A stretch of DNA of 64,000 bases. Source: Bacillus sp. SLBN-46. Its GTDB lineage: Bacteria > Bacillota > Bacilli > Bacillales > Cytobacillaceae. The position numbers and the translations under genes were made by a program. The notes under the pieces were generated by a model, which was not told the origin of the DNA, ran no database searches, and worked only from the letters and a program-made list of their open reading frames with translations. The stretch's first letter is position 1. The number at the start of each line of letters is the position of its first letter. Shown here in pieces: positions 50,233 to 58,822 of the stretch. The stretch spans positions 1,929,001 to 1,993,000 of the forward strand of contig NZ_JAVIZM010000001.1 of assembly GCF_031453555.1 (NCBI RefSeq). Reading direction: 5' to 3'.

Positions 50233-50490
50233 TTATTGCTTAGTAATCTGCATTAATAATTTATTGACTTCGCGCGCTGTTTCGGGACCAGCAGCTTTTG
50301 CAATTTCTTTTACTAATTTACTTCTTTGTGTATCATCAAAAATATTTATGTTTTTACCACGTAAGTATTCTGCAATCTTCCTAGCCTGTTGCTGGTTTAC
50401 TTTAATATTAAATTGATTGGCATATTTGACTAACTCTTCAGCAGTAATCGTGTTGATCTTATGATTAATGATGTTTTCAAATATTTTCAC
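50233..50490 (-). CDS. yqfT: YqfT family protein (DUF2624)
   Basis: 85-residue predicted helical protein, convergent with nfo, with VKIFENIINHKINTIT at the N-terminus and the PETAREVNKLL segment near the end. Its position matches B. subtilis yqfT. The start is uncertain: GTG 50490 has GGAG 9 bases upstream; ATG 50496 and GTG 50499 are closer to that site. Function unknown. Confidence 0.78.
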   Translation of the reverse strand: MKIFENIINHKINTITAEELVKYANQFNIKVNQQQARKIAEYLRGKNINIFDDTQRSKLVKEIAKAAGPETAREVNKLLMQITKQ

Positions 50491-50583
50491 CCTCATCACT
50501 CCTCCATGCTAATGTATGAAAAACAAACGGGAGTGTGACAAAGGATTTAAAAAGTGGAGTGCACCTGCCTAGTTGCTGTATGC

Positions 50584-50612
50584 TTTACAATCAGAATATC
50601 GTATTGTATACT
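50584..50612 (+). promoter_or_regulatory. SigA promoter of the zinc-uptake operon
   Basis: TTTACA (50584-50589), 17-base spacer, TATACT (50607-50612), directly before the Zur box. Confidence 0.75.
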
Positions 50613-50621
50613 ACATTAAGT

Positions 50622-50644
50622 TAAATCGGAATGATTCTTATAAT
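50622..50644. promoter_or_regulatory. Zur box
   Basis: TAAATCGGAATGATTCTTATAAT lies across positions +3 to +25 of the predicted transcript. Its left half matches the Zur consensus TAAATCGTAAT in 10 of 11 bases and the centre keeps AATNATT; the right half is weaker. It controls the ABC-zur operon that follows, so Zur likely regulates itself. Confidence 0.75.
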
Positions 50645-50664
50645 TAAAAGTGAGAGTGCAAAAT

Positions 50665-51438
50665 ATGCAATCAATAATTGATATTCAACATTTATTTTAT
50701 CGATATGAAAAGGATACAGTCTTAGAGGATATAAACATGTCCATTCCTGACGGTTCATTTTTAGCTATTGTGGGTCCAAATGGATCAGGAAAATCAACAT
50801 TGTTAAAATTGATATTAGGGCTATTAAAACCCCAAAAAGGTGACATCACTTTATTTGGTCAAGAAATCTCTAAATTTAAAGATTGGCAGAAGATCGGGTA
50901 TGTGTCACAAAAGGCTAATTCATTTAACACAGGTTTCCCTGCTACCGTTTTTGAAGTAGTGGCAAGCGGGTTAACAAAAAAGCTCGGTTTGTTTACGTTC
51001 TTTAAAAAGGAACATTCGATGAAGGTATTTGAGGCATTAGAAGCAGTTGGCATGAGAGAATTCAGTAACAGAAATATTGGAGAACTCTCTGGTGGTCAGC
51101 AACAAAGAGTGTTTATTGCCCGAGCACTAGTCAGTGAACCCAAATTGCTGATTCTTGACGAACCAACGGTAGGAGTGGATGCTGAGAATGTAAATTCCTT
51201 CTATCAAATGCTCGGTGATTTAAACCAAAATCGTGCGATTACATTGCTGTTGGTGACACACGATATTGGCACTATTTCCGATAAGGTTACCCATGTTGCT
51301 TGCTTAAATAAACATTTACATTTCCATGGTGAAACAAAAGAATTTGAAGAGTTGAGAGGGGAAGGGATGTCTGAGTTTTATGGCCATGACGTTCATTTAC
51401 TCGCTCATCACCATGAACACGGAGGCGCCAAAAAATGA
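50665..51438 (+). CDS. znuC: Zinc ABC transporter, ATP-binding protein (ZnuC/AdcC type)
   Basis: 257-residue ATPase subunit. Walker A GPNGSGKST, Q-loop, signature LSGGQQQR, Walker B LLILDEPTVG and the H-switch VTHDIG are all present. The C-terminal tail is rich in histidine (HDVHLLAHHHEHGG), fitting a metal transporter. ATG 50665 is preferred over GTG 50650. The stop overlaps the permease gene. Zur box and zur in the operon point to zinc rather than manganese. Confidence 0.93.
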   Translation: MQSIIDIQHLFYRYEKDTVLEDINMSIPDGSFLAIVGPNGSGKSTLLKLILGLLKPQKGDITLFGQEISKFKDWQKIGYVSQKANSFNTGFPATVFEVVASGLTKKLGLFTFFKKEHSMKVFEALEAVGMREFSNRNIGELSGGQQQRVFIARALVSEPKLLILDEPTVGVDAENVNSFYQMLGDLNQNRAITLLLVTHDIGTISDKVTHVACLNKHLHFHGETKEFEELRGEGMSEFYGHDVHLLAHHHEHGGAKK

Positions 51439-52286
51439 TTCAAGGAATTTTTCATTATGAATTTTTACAAAATGCCTTCTTAACCGGAATCATGATCGGG
51501 ATACTAGCTCCATTGCTCGGTGTTTTTATCGTTGTGAGAAGATTATCTTTAATTGCTGACGCACTTAGTCATGTCACACTTGCGGGTATTGCAGCCAGCC
51601 TTCTTATTGAAAAGAAATTTGCCATCATGGCAGGCTTAAATCCTCTATATTTAGGTATGGTTTTCTCAGTAGGCGGATCATTATTTATTGAAAAACTAAG
51701 AGGGGTTTATAAACACTATCAGGAGCTTGCTATTCCCATTATTTTATCAAGCGGGATTGGACTAGGCGTTATCTTTATTTCACTTGCGAATGGATTTAAT
51801 ACAGACTTGTTCAGTTATTTGTTCGGTAGTGTTTCTGCTGTTAGTCGTACAGACCTATGGGTTATTCTTATCATAAGTATTTTGGTTATTCTGGTTATAA
51901 TTTTCTTGTATAAAGAGTTGTTTTTGCTGTCTTTTGATGAAGAGCATGCGAAAGCATCTGGGATTGCTGCTAAAAGTATTCATTTCATCTTTATTGTTAT
52001 GGTTGCTTTGGTTATTGCAGCCTCTATGAGAATTGTTGGAATTCTATTGGTATCCTCCTTAATGACGTTGCCAGTTGCTGCCAGTATTCGGATCGCAAAG
52101 GGATTTAAACAAACCATTTTCTTATCCGTTCTTTTTGGTGAATTAGCAGTATTGGGCGGCCTTTTTATTGCCTACTATGTAGATTTGGCTCCAGGTGGGA
52201 CCATTGTTATGCTTGCAGTTCTTATTCTTGTATGTTCTATTTTTTACAAAAAATTAACTGGTGCATTAGGAGGTGGTGCTAAATGA
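51435..52286 (+). CDS. znuB: Zinc ABC transporter, permease (ZnuB/AdcB type)
   Basis: 283-residue membrane permease of the ABC-3 family with about eight to nine helices. [26 protein letters not shown] is the family's cytoplasmic coupling region, shown in part. Start and stop overlap znuC and zur by four bases each (ATGA), so the three proteins are translationally coupled. The extracellular zinc-binding lipoprotein (ZnuA) is not in this window. Confidence 0.93.
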   Translation: MIQGIFHYEFLQNAFLTGIMIGILAPLLGVFIVVRRLSLIADALSHVTLAGIAASLLIEKKFAIMAGLNPLYLGMVFSVGGSLFIEKLRGVYKHYQELAIPIILSSGIGLGVIFISLANGFNTDLFSYLFGSVSAVSRTDLWVILIISILVILVIIFLYKELFLLSFDEEHAKASGIAAKSIHFIFIVMVALVIAASMRIVGILLVSSLMTLPVAASIRIAKGFKQTIFLSVLFGELAVLGGLFIAYYVDLAPGGTIVMLAVLILVCSIFYKKLTGALGGGAK

Positions 52287-52696
52287 ACGTTAACGAAGCA
52301 ATCCAATACCTAAAGGAAAATGGATTTAAGCAAACAGGAAAAAGAGAAGACATGCTTCAATTGTTTGCTGACAGCGATAAATATTTAACCGCTAAGGATG
52401 TCCTTGATCAGTTAAAGGATGATTATCCAGGTTTAAGTTTTGATACGATTTATCGTAACCTATCCTTATTTGTTAATATGGGGATTTTAGAAATGACAGA
52501 GTTATCTGGGGAAAAACATTTCCGTTTTACTTGTTCGAGCAGCCACCATCATCACCATTTTATCTGCTTAGACTGTGGTAAAACCAAAAAAATTGAAACC
52601 TGTCCAATGAATGGTCTAAGTGAAAATTTGAAAGGCTACGATGTCTCAGGACATAAATTTGAGATATATGGCCGCTGTCCGGAATGCTTGAATTAG
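52283..52696 (+). CDS. zur: Zinc uptake regulator Zur (Fur family)
   Basis: 137-residue Fur-family repressor. The winged helix ([22 protein letters not shown], shown in part) precedes the dimerisation domain; the structural zinc site uses two pairs of cysteines, CLDCG and CPEC, and the sensing region has the histidine run SSSHHHHHF. Encoded with the zinc transporter it most likely controls. Confidence 0.92.
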   Translation: MNVNEAIQYLKENGFKQTGKREDMLQLFADSDKYLTAKDVLDQLKDDYPGLSFDTIYRNLSLFVNMGILEMTELSGEKHFRFTCSSSHHHHHFICLDCGKTKKIETCPMNGLSENLKGYDVSGHKFEIYGRCPECLN

Positions 52697-52699
52697 AGA

Positions 52700-52732
52700 A
52701 AAAAACAGCTTGTGGGAGCACAAGCTGTTTTT
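52700..52732. terminator. Bidirectional terminator between zur and the HAD nucleotidase
   Basis: AAAAACAGCTTGTG-GGAG-CACAAGCTGTTTTT. Confidence 0.92.
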
Positions 52733-52738
52733 ATTATC

Positions 52739-53341
52739 CTATAAATGGAAGCTGGCCATTTGAGGTTTGACTCCTTGTTGTTTTAACCATTCGTCAACCC
52801 AATCATTAGCCTCTATCCAGTTATTAACCCGTATAACCCCATTTGGAATAGGGTCTTGATTGTACGGGGTATCAAATAAAATAACCGGAATCTTACATTC
52901 TTCATGAATCATGACCGCATTATCATGTTTATCCTCGAAAAAGATTTCCACTTTATGCTTTTTTACTGTTTCCACTTTATCGTGGGAACCAATTAATTCA
53001 ATATGGTCAAAGATTAATCCTTGGTCAAAAAACCAATTCTCAGTGACTTCAAGTAAATGGGAGCCCCTAGCACTAATAAAGAACAGTTCATGTTTATGTT
53101 TCCACTTGTTAAGGACTTTTTTTGCACCTGTTGCAAGCGGAGATTCTTTATAGATAAGTGGTTCATTCTTTGCAAACCATTGTGCAAATTCTTTCTCCGA
53201 TACATTAACAAATGGCGTTAAATCATATTGATTCACGTCTTCGTACATAATTTCCATTCCAAAATCTTTGTTGATAAAAGGCAGTATCGATTTAGGGCAA
53301 GTTACCGTTCCATCGATGTCAATTCCAAATCTTCTTCTCAT
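52739..53341 (-). CDS. yqfW: HAD-superfamily 5'(3')-deoxyribonucleotidase-like protein (YqfW)
   Basis: 200-residue hydrolase of the NT5C-like family. Catalytic motif I is FGIDIDGTVT (residues 5-14, nucleophile Asp and acid Asp), motif II FISARGSH, and motif IV includes EIFFEDKHDNA. The family dephosphorylates nucleotides, but specificity cannot be read off. ATG 53341 has AAGGTGAG upstream; the longer frame to 53356 does not. B. subtilis yqfW holds the same place near zur. Confidence 0.88.
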   Translation of the reverse strand: MRRRFGIDIDGTVTCPKSILPFINKDFGMEIMYEDVNQYDLTPFVNVSEKEFAQWFAKNEPLIYKESPLATGAKKVLNKWKHKHELFFISARGSHLLEVTENWFFDQGLIFDHIELIGSHDKVETVKKHKVEIFFEDKHDNAVMIHEECKIPVILFDTPYNQDPIPNGVIRVNNWIEANDWVDEWLKQQGVKPQMASFHL

Positions 53342-53533
53342 TAGGCTCACCTTCAAATTGCAATAGACTATCTTTATTTTACCAAAGACAGCTTAACAAT
53401 AAAGTATTTATTTATAAGTAAATTTTTTCGGTAAATGAAATAAAAAACTAATACAGTTAAACATTAACATATTAAAAATTTGAAGGAAGCTAACAATAAT
53501 AAATGCTCCTATTACTGAAAGTGAGGGATTAGG

Positions 53534-54016
53534 ATGGCAGACGAAAGAGACACAAGAGTTCAGGAAGCCCTTCGAAGTTCAATTATAGGCGAAGATATCC
53601 CCAATTCTCCAGCAGAGTTTCGGGAAGAAGTAGCATCTGAAGTTGCCGCGCCTATAAAAACTCGCTACTCATTGAAAAAAGACGATCCTGTTCCTGAAAT
53701 TGGAGCATCAGTTCCAATCCATTCTCATGGATACAGAGAAGAAACTGCTGCCGAAATAGCAGCCCCAGTACCTGTAATTCGAAGAGATGTGCGTACAGGG
53801 GATAGGGAGAGAGCAGAGGGAGGGACCGGAATAGGAACCCTTGCAATTGCCCTTTCGATTTTGTCCCTGTTTGTTATGCCAATTCTTTTTGGTGCTGCAG
53901 GTATTGTGTTAGGGTTTGTTGCTAGAAGAAGGGGTGCTGAGGGGCTTGGTGCCTGGGCAATAGGTATTGGTGCCATCTCGATCATTCTTGGTATGTTTAT
54001 TCTTCCGTTCTTTTAA
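53534..54016 (+). CDS. yqfX: YqfX-like membrane protein
   Basis: 160-residue protein. The N-terminal 95 residues are polar and contain two near-copies of a motif (REEVASEVAAPI and REETAAEIAAPV); the C-terminal part has two hydrophobic helices (IGTLAIALSILSLFVMPILF, then the AWAIGIGAISIILGMFILPF region) with a basic RRRG loop between them, so both ends probably face the cytoplasm. GTGAGGG precedes the ATG. Function unknown; the operon context gives none. Confidence 0.8.
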   Translation: MADERDTRVQEALRSSIIGEDIPNSPAEFREEVASEVAAPIKTRYSLKKDDPVPEIGASVPIHSHGYREETAAEIAAPVPVIRRDVRTGDRERAEGGTGIGTLAIALSILSLFVMPILFGAAGIVLGFVARRRGAEGLGAWAIGIGAISIILGMFILPFF

Positions 54017-54037
54017 CATGAACACAGCCTAGGAGCA

Positions 54038-54071
54038 AAAAGAAACCCGGTAGCCGATACCGGGTTTCTTA
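54038..54071. terminator. Bidirectional terminator between yqfX and ispG
   Basis: AAGAAACCCGGTA / TACCGGGTTTCTT stem with loop GCCGA. Confidence 0.92.
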
Positions 54072-54075
54072 CTTT

Positions 54076-55185
54076 TTATTTATTCACTTTCTCTTCTTCA
54101 GCTTTTTTGCGGAAATATTCTTCCGCAACTTGATCAATTTCTTTTTTCAATTCTTCGACCATTTGAGCCTCTGGAACTTTACGAACGATTTCACCTTTTC
54201 TAAAAAGCAAACCTTCACCCCGAGCACCTGCAATTCCGATATCAGCTTCTCGAGCTTCACCAGGACCGTTGACAGCACAGCCTAAAACTGAAACCTTAAT
54301 AGGGGCTTTGATATTTTGGATATATTCTTCGACTTCATTTGCAATACTGATTAGGTCAATTTCGATTCGACCACAAGTTGGACATGAAATTAATGTGGCT
54401 GCATTAGATGAAAGTCCGAAAACTTTCAATAGTTCTCTTGCTACTTTCACTTCTTCAACCGGGTCTGCACTTAAAGAAATACGAAGGGTGTTACCGATTC
54501 CTTTACTAATGATAGCACCTAACCCTGCCGCACTCTTTACAGTTCCGGAAAATAGTGTTCCTGATTCTGTAATTCCTAAATGTAAGGGATAGTCAAAAGC
54601 ACGTGCTGCTTTTTCATATGCTTCAATCGCCAGATTAACATCTGATGCTTTCATGGAAACAATGATGTCGTGGAAATCTAAATCCTCAAGAATTTTAATA
54701 TGGTGAAGGGCACTCTCAACCATACCATCTGCAGTCGGATAACCGTACTTTTCAAGAATCTTTTTCTCGAGTGAACCTGCGTTTACTCCAATCCGAATGG
54801 GGATTCCACGTTCTTTTGCAGCTTTAACAACAGCTTCCACTTTTTCACGCTTGCCGATGTTTCCAGGATTAATTCTGATTTTATCTGCTCCGCCTTCAAT
54901 AGCTTTAAGAGCTAATTTATAATCAAAATGAATATCTACCACAAGGGGAATATTAATTCGTTTTTTGATTTCTGAAATAGCATTTGCTGCTCGTTCGTCT
55001 GGACATGCCACACGAACAATTTGACAACCTGCTTCCTCAAGACGTTTAATCTCAGCAACTGTTGCTTCAACATCATGAGTCTTAGTTGTAGTCATACTTT
55101 GGATAATTAATTCATTATTCCCGCCAATTGTTAAATTACCAACTTTAACTGGCCGGGTTTTTGTGCGATGTATAATTTCACTCAC
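54076..55185 (-). CDS. ispG: 4-hydroxy-3-methylbut-2-en-1-yl diphosphate synthase IspG (GcpE)
   Basis: 369-residue iron-sulfur enzyme of the MEP isoprenoid pathway, forming HMBPP for IspH. An N-terminal TIM barrel is followed by the Fe-S domain with [14 protein letters not shown] and [12 protein letters not shown] (three Cys ligands plus Glu). The start is GTG 55185 with AAAGGAG upstream, the only clear start for the conserved [15 protein letters not shown]. Together with ispH in this window. Confidence 0.96.
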   Translation of the reverse strand: MSEIIHRTKTRPVKVGNLTIGGNNELIIQSMTTTKTHDVEATVAEIKRLEEAGCQIVRVACPDERAANAISEIKKRINIPLVVDIHFDYKLALKAIEGGADKIRINPGNIGKREKVEAVVKAAKERGIPIRIGVNAGSLEKKILEKYGYPTADGMVESALHHIKILEDLDFHDIIVSMKASDVNLAIEAYEKAARAFDYPLHLGITESGTLFSGTVKSAAGLGAIISKGIGNTLRISLSADPVEEVKVARELLKVFGLSSNAATLISCPTCGRIEIDLISIANEVEEYIQNIKAPIKVSVLGCAVNGPGEAREADIGIAGARGEGLLFRKGEIVRKVPEAQMVEELKKEIDQVAEEYFRKKAEEEKVNK

Positions 55186-55290
55186 GTGGAATTCGCTCCT
55201 TTAAATTGGAATTCGAATATGGGTTCTAAAATCAATTCGACTTTATTTTATCAGTCTACCACTATTTTTGACAAGAAGAAGCAATTATCC

Positions 55291-55638
55291 TCATTTTTTT
55301 GAGTAATCAGGAAAAACGTAGGTGGAGCCAATCTGAATTTTCTCAGGAGACTTTCCTTTATTTAGCTTCTTAAAGTCTTCAATAAGCTCGGTTATTGAAA
55401 CAGGAAGAGATTTATCTAACTCATTTTCAACGATTGAAATAACTGTATCGCCAGGTTTTACTTTTGCTTCAAATGCAGGGATATCTGTATTAGGTTTATT
55501 ATTGTTTACTTTAGTCATGTTCTCCATCTGTGCATCAACATGCTGAGGAGCTGAAGTGGGTAGTGTGCCAACAGTTAAATCAAAGTAAATAACATATATG
55601 ATTAAAACAGATAATAACAAACCAAAAAGTTTTTTCAT
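55291..55638 (-). CDS. yqfZ: YqfZ-like LysM domain protein
   Basis: 115-residue protein with an N-terminal hydrophobic segment (residues 4-25) acting as signal anchor, then a linker and a C-terminal LysM-like domain (KVKPGDTVISIVENEL ... KIQIGSTYVFPDY) that would bind peptidoglycan. ATG 55638 follows GGAGGC; the longer frame from 55671 is not supported. Matches B. subtilis yqfZ by place; probably sporulation-linked (inference). Confidence 0.82.
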   Translation of the reverse strand: MKKLFGLLLSVLIIYVIYFDLTVGTLPTSAPQHVDAQMENMTKVNNNKPNTDIPAFEAKVKPGDTVISIVENELDKSLPVSITELIEDFKKLNKGKSPEKIQIGSTYVFPDYSKK

Positions 55639-55721
55639 CGGACAAGCCTCCAGCATAGAAAGTTTGTACATACCTATGCTTGTCCAACTAAAAAAAGAAC
55701 TATATAAAAAAAATACACCAA

Positions 55722-56501
55722 TTATGGTGCATCTCTTTTAACCGTTTTTGGTCTTGGAATTTCCTTGATGGCTAAGTATAAAACAATAATCACAACAAAC
55801 CAATTGATCAGCGCACTGTTAGGTACAGTGGTTTTAATGGCTGCCATAATCGTAAAAAATAACGTAGGCAGCGTTTCACTATATGCAGCCATTCTCCATA
55901 ATTGGCGATAATTGAGCTTTCTTCCTAATAGGTTCTTTAATACTAGACCTATTAATGCTAAGACGGACACTTCAATAAAGCTGGCGGCACTAGAGAAAAG
56001 GTAAATAAGCAGCGAAACCACAGGTATAATAACACCTTTTACTCCAGCAATAGAATCGATAAATTTAAGCATTTCATCCTTAGTTAAACCTTCAAACATG
56101 GAATAGGGTGATGTATCAGTCCGTCCTGCTGCAGTAAGGACGAATTCATCCTTTAACAAGGCAAAAGCATTTCCTTCGTTCTCCACATCGGTTTCAGTCA
56201 TAGTGCCAGTTGGATCGATGATAATCGTGAAGTCCTCACGATTAATTATAACAGGTACATCGGTTTTCGCTGATAGTTGTCCATTCTTTATCGAAAAATC
56301 AGGCGATTCATTCGTCAGAATCTTCTCAGCGGTATCTATTCCAGTGGTTAATGCTGTACTAAAATAAATAATGGCAGGTAGAACGGAAATCAATGTTAGA
56401 AAGAACACATAAAGAATAGTTTTCCCGATTCCCTGGAAACGAAATAAAGCAATATCTTTTGGGGAGTAGATACTTTTAATAAATTGTTTAAAAATATTCA
56501 T
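55722..56501 (-). CDS. yqgB: DUF1189 membrane protein (YqgB-like)
   Basis: 259-residue membrane protein with about five helices: one near the N-terminus after a short basic MNIFKQFIKSIYSPKDIALF, then a soluble outward loop of about 110 residues and a C-terminal helix group. DUF1189 proteins have no known function. ATG 56501 with AAAGGTGG upstream. Transcribed with ispG and yqfZ only if readthrough occurs. Confidence 0.83.
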   Translation of the reverse strand: MNIFKQFIKSIYSPKDIALFRFQGIGKTILYVFFLTLISVLPAIIYFSTALTTGIDTAEKILTNESPDFSIKNGQLSAKTDVPVIINREDFTIIIDPTGTMTETDVENEGNAFALLKDEFVLTAAGRTDTSPYSMFEGLTKDEMLKFIDSIAGVKGVIIPVVSLLIYLFSSAASFIEVSVLALIGLVLKNLLGRKLNYRQLWRMAAYSETLPTLFFTIMAAIKTTVPNSALINWFVVIIVLYLAIKEIPRPKTVKRDAP

Positions 56502-56622
56502 AGTGACCACCTTTATACAGATTCCATTCTATTGTATCTTTTGTAGGCCTTATATACAAGAATGCCTCATGAAACCTTTTTGATTCTCGTTCGTAAAAAT
56601 AACTATAGAAAGGAATGAAAAG

Positions 56623-57108
56623 ATGGAAATAGTGTATTGGGCATTAATAGCCATTTTATTTATTGTAGCTTTCGTAGGATTGGTATACCCCATCATTCCC
56701 AGCGTCATTTTTTTGGTAGCAGGTTTCCTATTGTATGGCGTGTTTTTTAGTTTCGAACCTTTTCATTGGTTATTCTGGGTAATTCAAGGATTGTTTGTCA
56801 TTTTATTGTTTGTGGCTGATTATATTGCAAATATGATTGGCATTAAGAAATATGGGGGCTCTAAAGCCGGTATTTGGGGAAGTACGATTGGTCTTATTTT
56901 TGGACCATTTATTATCCCGGTGTTGGGTATCTTAATTGGGCCTTTTATTGGTGCAATAGCAGCAGAGTTAATCTTCAATAAAAGAAACTTTATGGATAGC
57001 ATAAAAATCGGATTTGGTTCTGTAATAGGGTTTATAAGCAGTGTTGTGACAAAAACCATCATTCAAGCAATAATGATCGGATATTTCCTAGTGGTTATTT
57101 TAAATTAA
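56623..57108 (+). CDS. yqgC: DUF456 membrane protein (YqgC-like)
   Basis: 161-residue integral membrane protein with four to five helices and the glycine-rich GGSKAGIWGSTIGLIFG and PFIGAIAAELIF motifs of DUF456. AAAGGAATG lies upstream. Its function is not known. It converges on the FNR-like regulator gene. Confidence 0.85.
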   Translation: MEIVYWALIAILFIVAFVGLVYPIIPSVIFLVAGFLLYGVFFSFEPFHWLFWVIQGLFVILLFVADYIANMIGIKKYGGSKAGIWGSTIGLIFGPFIIPVLGILIGPFIGAIAAELIFNKRNFMDSIKIGFGSVIGFISSVVTKTIIQAIMIGYFLVVILN

Positions 57109-57135
57109 AAAGCCACCGAGGTGGCTTTTTAATTT
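57102..57135. terminator. Bidirectional terminator between yqgC and the FNR-like regulator
   Basis: AAATTAAAAAGCCAC and GTGGCTTTTTAATTT pair over 15 bp with loop CGAG. The right arm overlaps the last codons and stop of the FNR-like gene. Confidence 0.92.
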
Positions 57136-57824
57136 AAACCGCAAATTTCGAAGGAACAATTTTGGCAATCTACTTCTTGCTTTAAGCAGCTTATCTTTTT
57201 AACAGTGATCTTTTGATTATCATATGAAATGATATCCTTTTCTCGAAGCTCCTTCAAAGAACGTTGAATTACCTCTCGTGTCCCAAAGGTTAAATTAGCT
57301 AGTTCCTGATGTGTTAGCGGAAGGTCAATCAAGATGCCATCATCTGTCTTCACACCATATGAATTGCACAATCGGATCAAAATGGAATACAGGCCTCCTT
57401 TTTTTCCATTCATTATTAAGTCCTGGCATTTCATTTGCGCTTTAAGATAACCAGTGCTTAACCAGTAAACAAGAGCATTCATTGCTTCTGGGTCTGTCAA
57501 GACAAATTCTTCAAAATGCTCCTTTTTGACGAGCAACATTTCACAATCAGTTAATGTTTTCGCATAAAATTGATAATGGGGATTTGCTTTAAACAACTGA
57601 TACTCAACAATTAACTCTTGGTTATTCAAGACTTTTAAAATAAACTCTTTTCCTTTTAAGTGGACTCTTCCAAGTGCAATACTTCCTTTAAGTAATAAGT
57701 AAACATACTCTACTGAATCTTTTTCTTGAAAAAGGACCGAACCAGATTTAATCTTTTGAATCGGTTCTTTTTTTTGGAAAAACTGGACCATTAAATTATA
57801 TATAGAAACCATATTGCTTTCCAT
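57129..57824 (-). CDS. Crp/Fnr family regulator with a C-terminal cysteine cluster
   Basis: 231-residue regulator. The N-terminal cyclic-nucleotide-binding-like beta roll (SVLFQEKDSVEYVYLLLKGS) is followed by a long dimer helix and a winged helix-turn-helix (LTHQELANLTFGTREVIQRSL). The C-terminal tail has Cys213, Cys220, Cys223 and Cys228; C-x2-C-x4-C at the extreme C-terminus is the arrangement known for the [4Fe-4S] cluster of Bacillus Fnr, unlike the N-terminal cluster of E. coli FNR. An oxygen sensor is therefore likely, but it may equally be a YeiL-like protein. ATG 57824 is preferred; ATG 57827 is the near alternative. Confidence 0.78.
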   Translation of the reverse strand: MESNMVSIYNLMVQFFQKKEPIQKIKSGSVLFQEKDSVEYVYLLLKGSIALGRVHLKGKEFILKVLNNQELIVEYQLFKANPHYQFYAKTLTDCEMLLVKKEHFEEFVLTDPEAMNALVYWLSTGYLKAQMKCQDLIMNGKKGGLYSILIRLCNSYGVKTDDGILIDLPLTHQELANLTFGTREVIQRSLKELREKDIISYDNQKITVKKISCLKQEVDCQNCSFEICGLN

Positions 57825-57942
57825 CATTATCACTCCCTATATATTACAGCTTAACAGAATAAGGGAAGGAGAATCATGACACTTTTTTGAAATATAATGA
57901 GTTATGAATAAAAATCGTTGAAATGGGGATTGTAAATATGTT

Positions 57943-58005
57943 AGCTTAAGCATTTTATTTGAAACGCTTTACTAATTTTGGTACTCTTAAGCTACAAAGC
58001 TTAAG
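57943..58005. repeat. Three AGCTTAAG elements upstream of sodA, two as a palindrome
   Basis: AGCTTAAG at 57943-57950, its reverse complement CTTAAGCT at 57986-57993, and AGCTTAAG at 57998-58005. The last two form a perfect inverted repeat with a 4-base loop, overlapping the -10 of a candidate promoter (TTGAAA 57959-57964, 17 bases, TACTCT 57982-57987). No T-run follows, so an operator is more likely than a terminator. Confidence 0.6.
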
Positions 58006-58030
58006 AAAATTCGAAAAATCGTTGGATTTT

Positions 58031-58058
58031 TTGATTGACTTTAGCCGAAAAATAATAT
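58031..58058 (+). promoter_or_regulatory. Possible proximal promoter of sodA
   Basis: TTGATT (58031-58036), 16-base spacer, TAATAT (58053-58058), giving a very short leader that still contains the AGGAGG site. Confidence 0.45.
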
Positions 58059-58080
58059 GAATACATAGGAGGAATTTTAC

Positions 58081-58689
58081 ATGGCTTTTGAATTACCACA
58101 ATTACCTTATGCAGAAGATGCTCTTGAACCACACATTGACAAGGAAACTATGAATATTCACCACACTAGACACCACAACACGTATGTAACAAATCTTAAC
58201 GCAGCATTACAAGGCAACGAAGAATTACTTTCTAAATCTGTTGAAGAAGTAATTGCAAACTTAGATGCTGTTCCAGAAGCAGTACGTACAGCTGTACGTA
58301 ATAATGGTGGCGGACATGCAAACCACTCTTTATTCTGGCAAATCCTTTCACCAAATGGTGGCGGTGCACCAACAGGTGAATTAGCAGATGCAATTAACAG
58401 CAAATTTGGAAGCTTCGAAAGCTTCAAAGAAGAGTTTGCAAAGGCTGCAACTACTCGTTTCGGTTCTGGCTGGGCATGGCTATCAGTGTCAAACGGCGAA
58501 TTAGAATTAACAAGCACTCCAAATCAAGATTCTCCATTAATGGAAGGTAAAACTCCTATTCTTGGCCTAGATGTTTGGGAGCATGCTTACTACCTAAAAT
58601 ATCAAAACAAACGCCCAGACTATATTGGTGCGTTCTGGAACGTAGTAAACTGGGATGAAGTTGCTAAACGTTACAACGAAGCAAAGTAA
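58081..58689 (+). CDS. sodA: Superoxide dismutase (Mn/Fe)
   Basis: 202-residue cytoplasmic superoxide dismutase. Ligands fit the family pattern: His27 (MNIHHTRHH), a second His in the [13 protein letters not shown] helix, and Asp/His in [10 protein letters not shown]. The GGNGG-type residues favour manganese as in B. subtilis SodA, but metal choice is not certain from sequence. AGGAGG lies before the ATG. Strong codon bias fits high expression. Confidence 0.96.
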   Translation: MAFELPQLPYAEDALEPHIDKETMNIHHTRHHNTYVTNLNAALQGNEELLSKSVEEVIANLDAVPEAVRTAVRNNGGGHANHSLFWQILSPNGGGAPTGELADAINSKFGSFESFKEEFAKAATTRFGSGWAWLSVSNGELELTSTPNQDSPLMEGKTPILGLDVWEHAYYLKYQNKRPDYIGAFWNVVNWDEVAKRYNEAK

Positions 58690-58703
58690 TTCCTTAATGA
58701 AAA

Positions 58704-58742
58704 CAAAAAGACAGCTGTTTTTAAAAGCAGCTGTCTTTTTGT
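58704..58742 (+). terminator. Terminator after sodA
   Basis: AAAAAGACAGCTG pairs with CAGCTGTCTTTTT across a short loop, followed by GTTT. Confidence 0.88.
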
Positions 58743-58822
58743 TTGTTCCGATACCCGAAAAATTTGAATAGAAACCACTCTCTTGTTAAAGACTACCCTT
58801 AAGATAAAGGGGAGTTTTAAAG

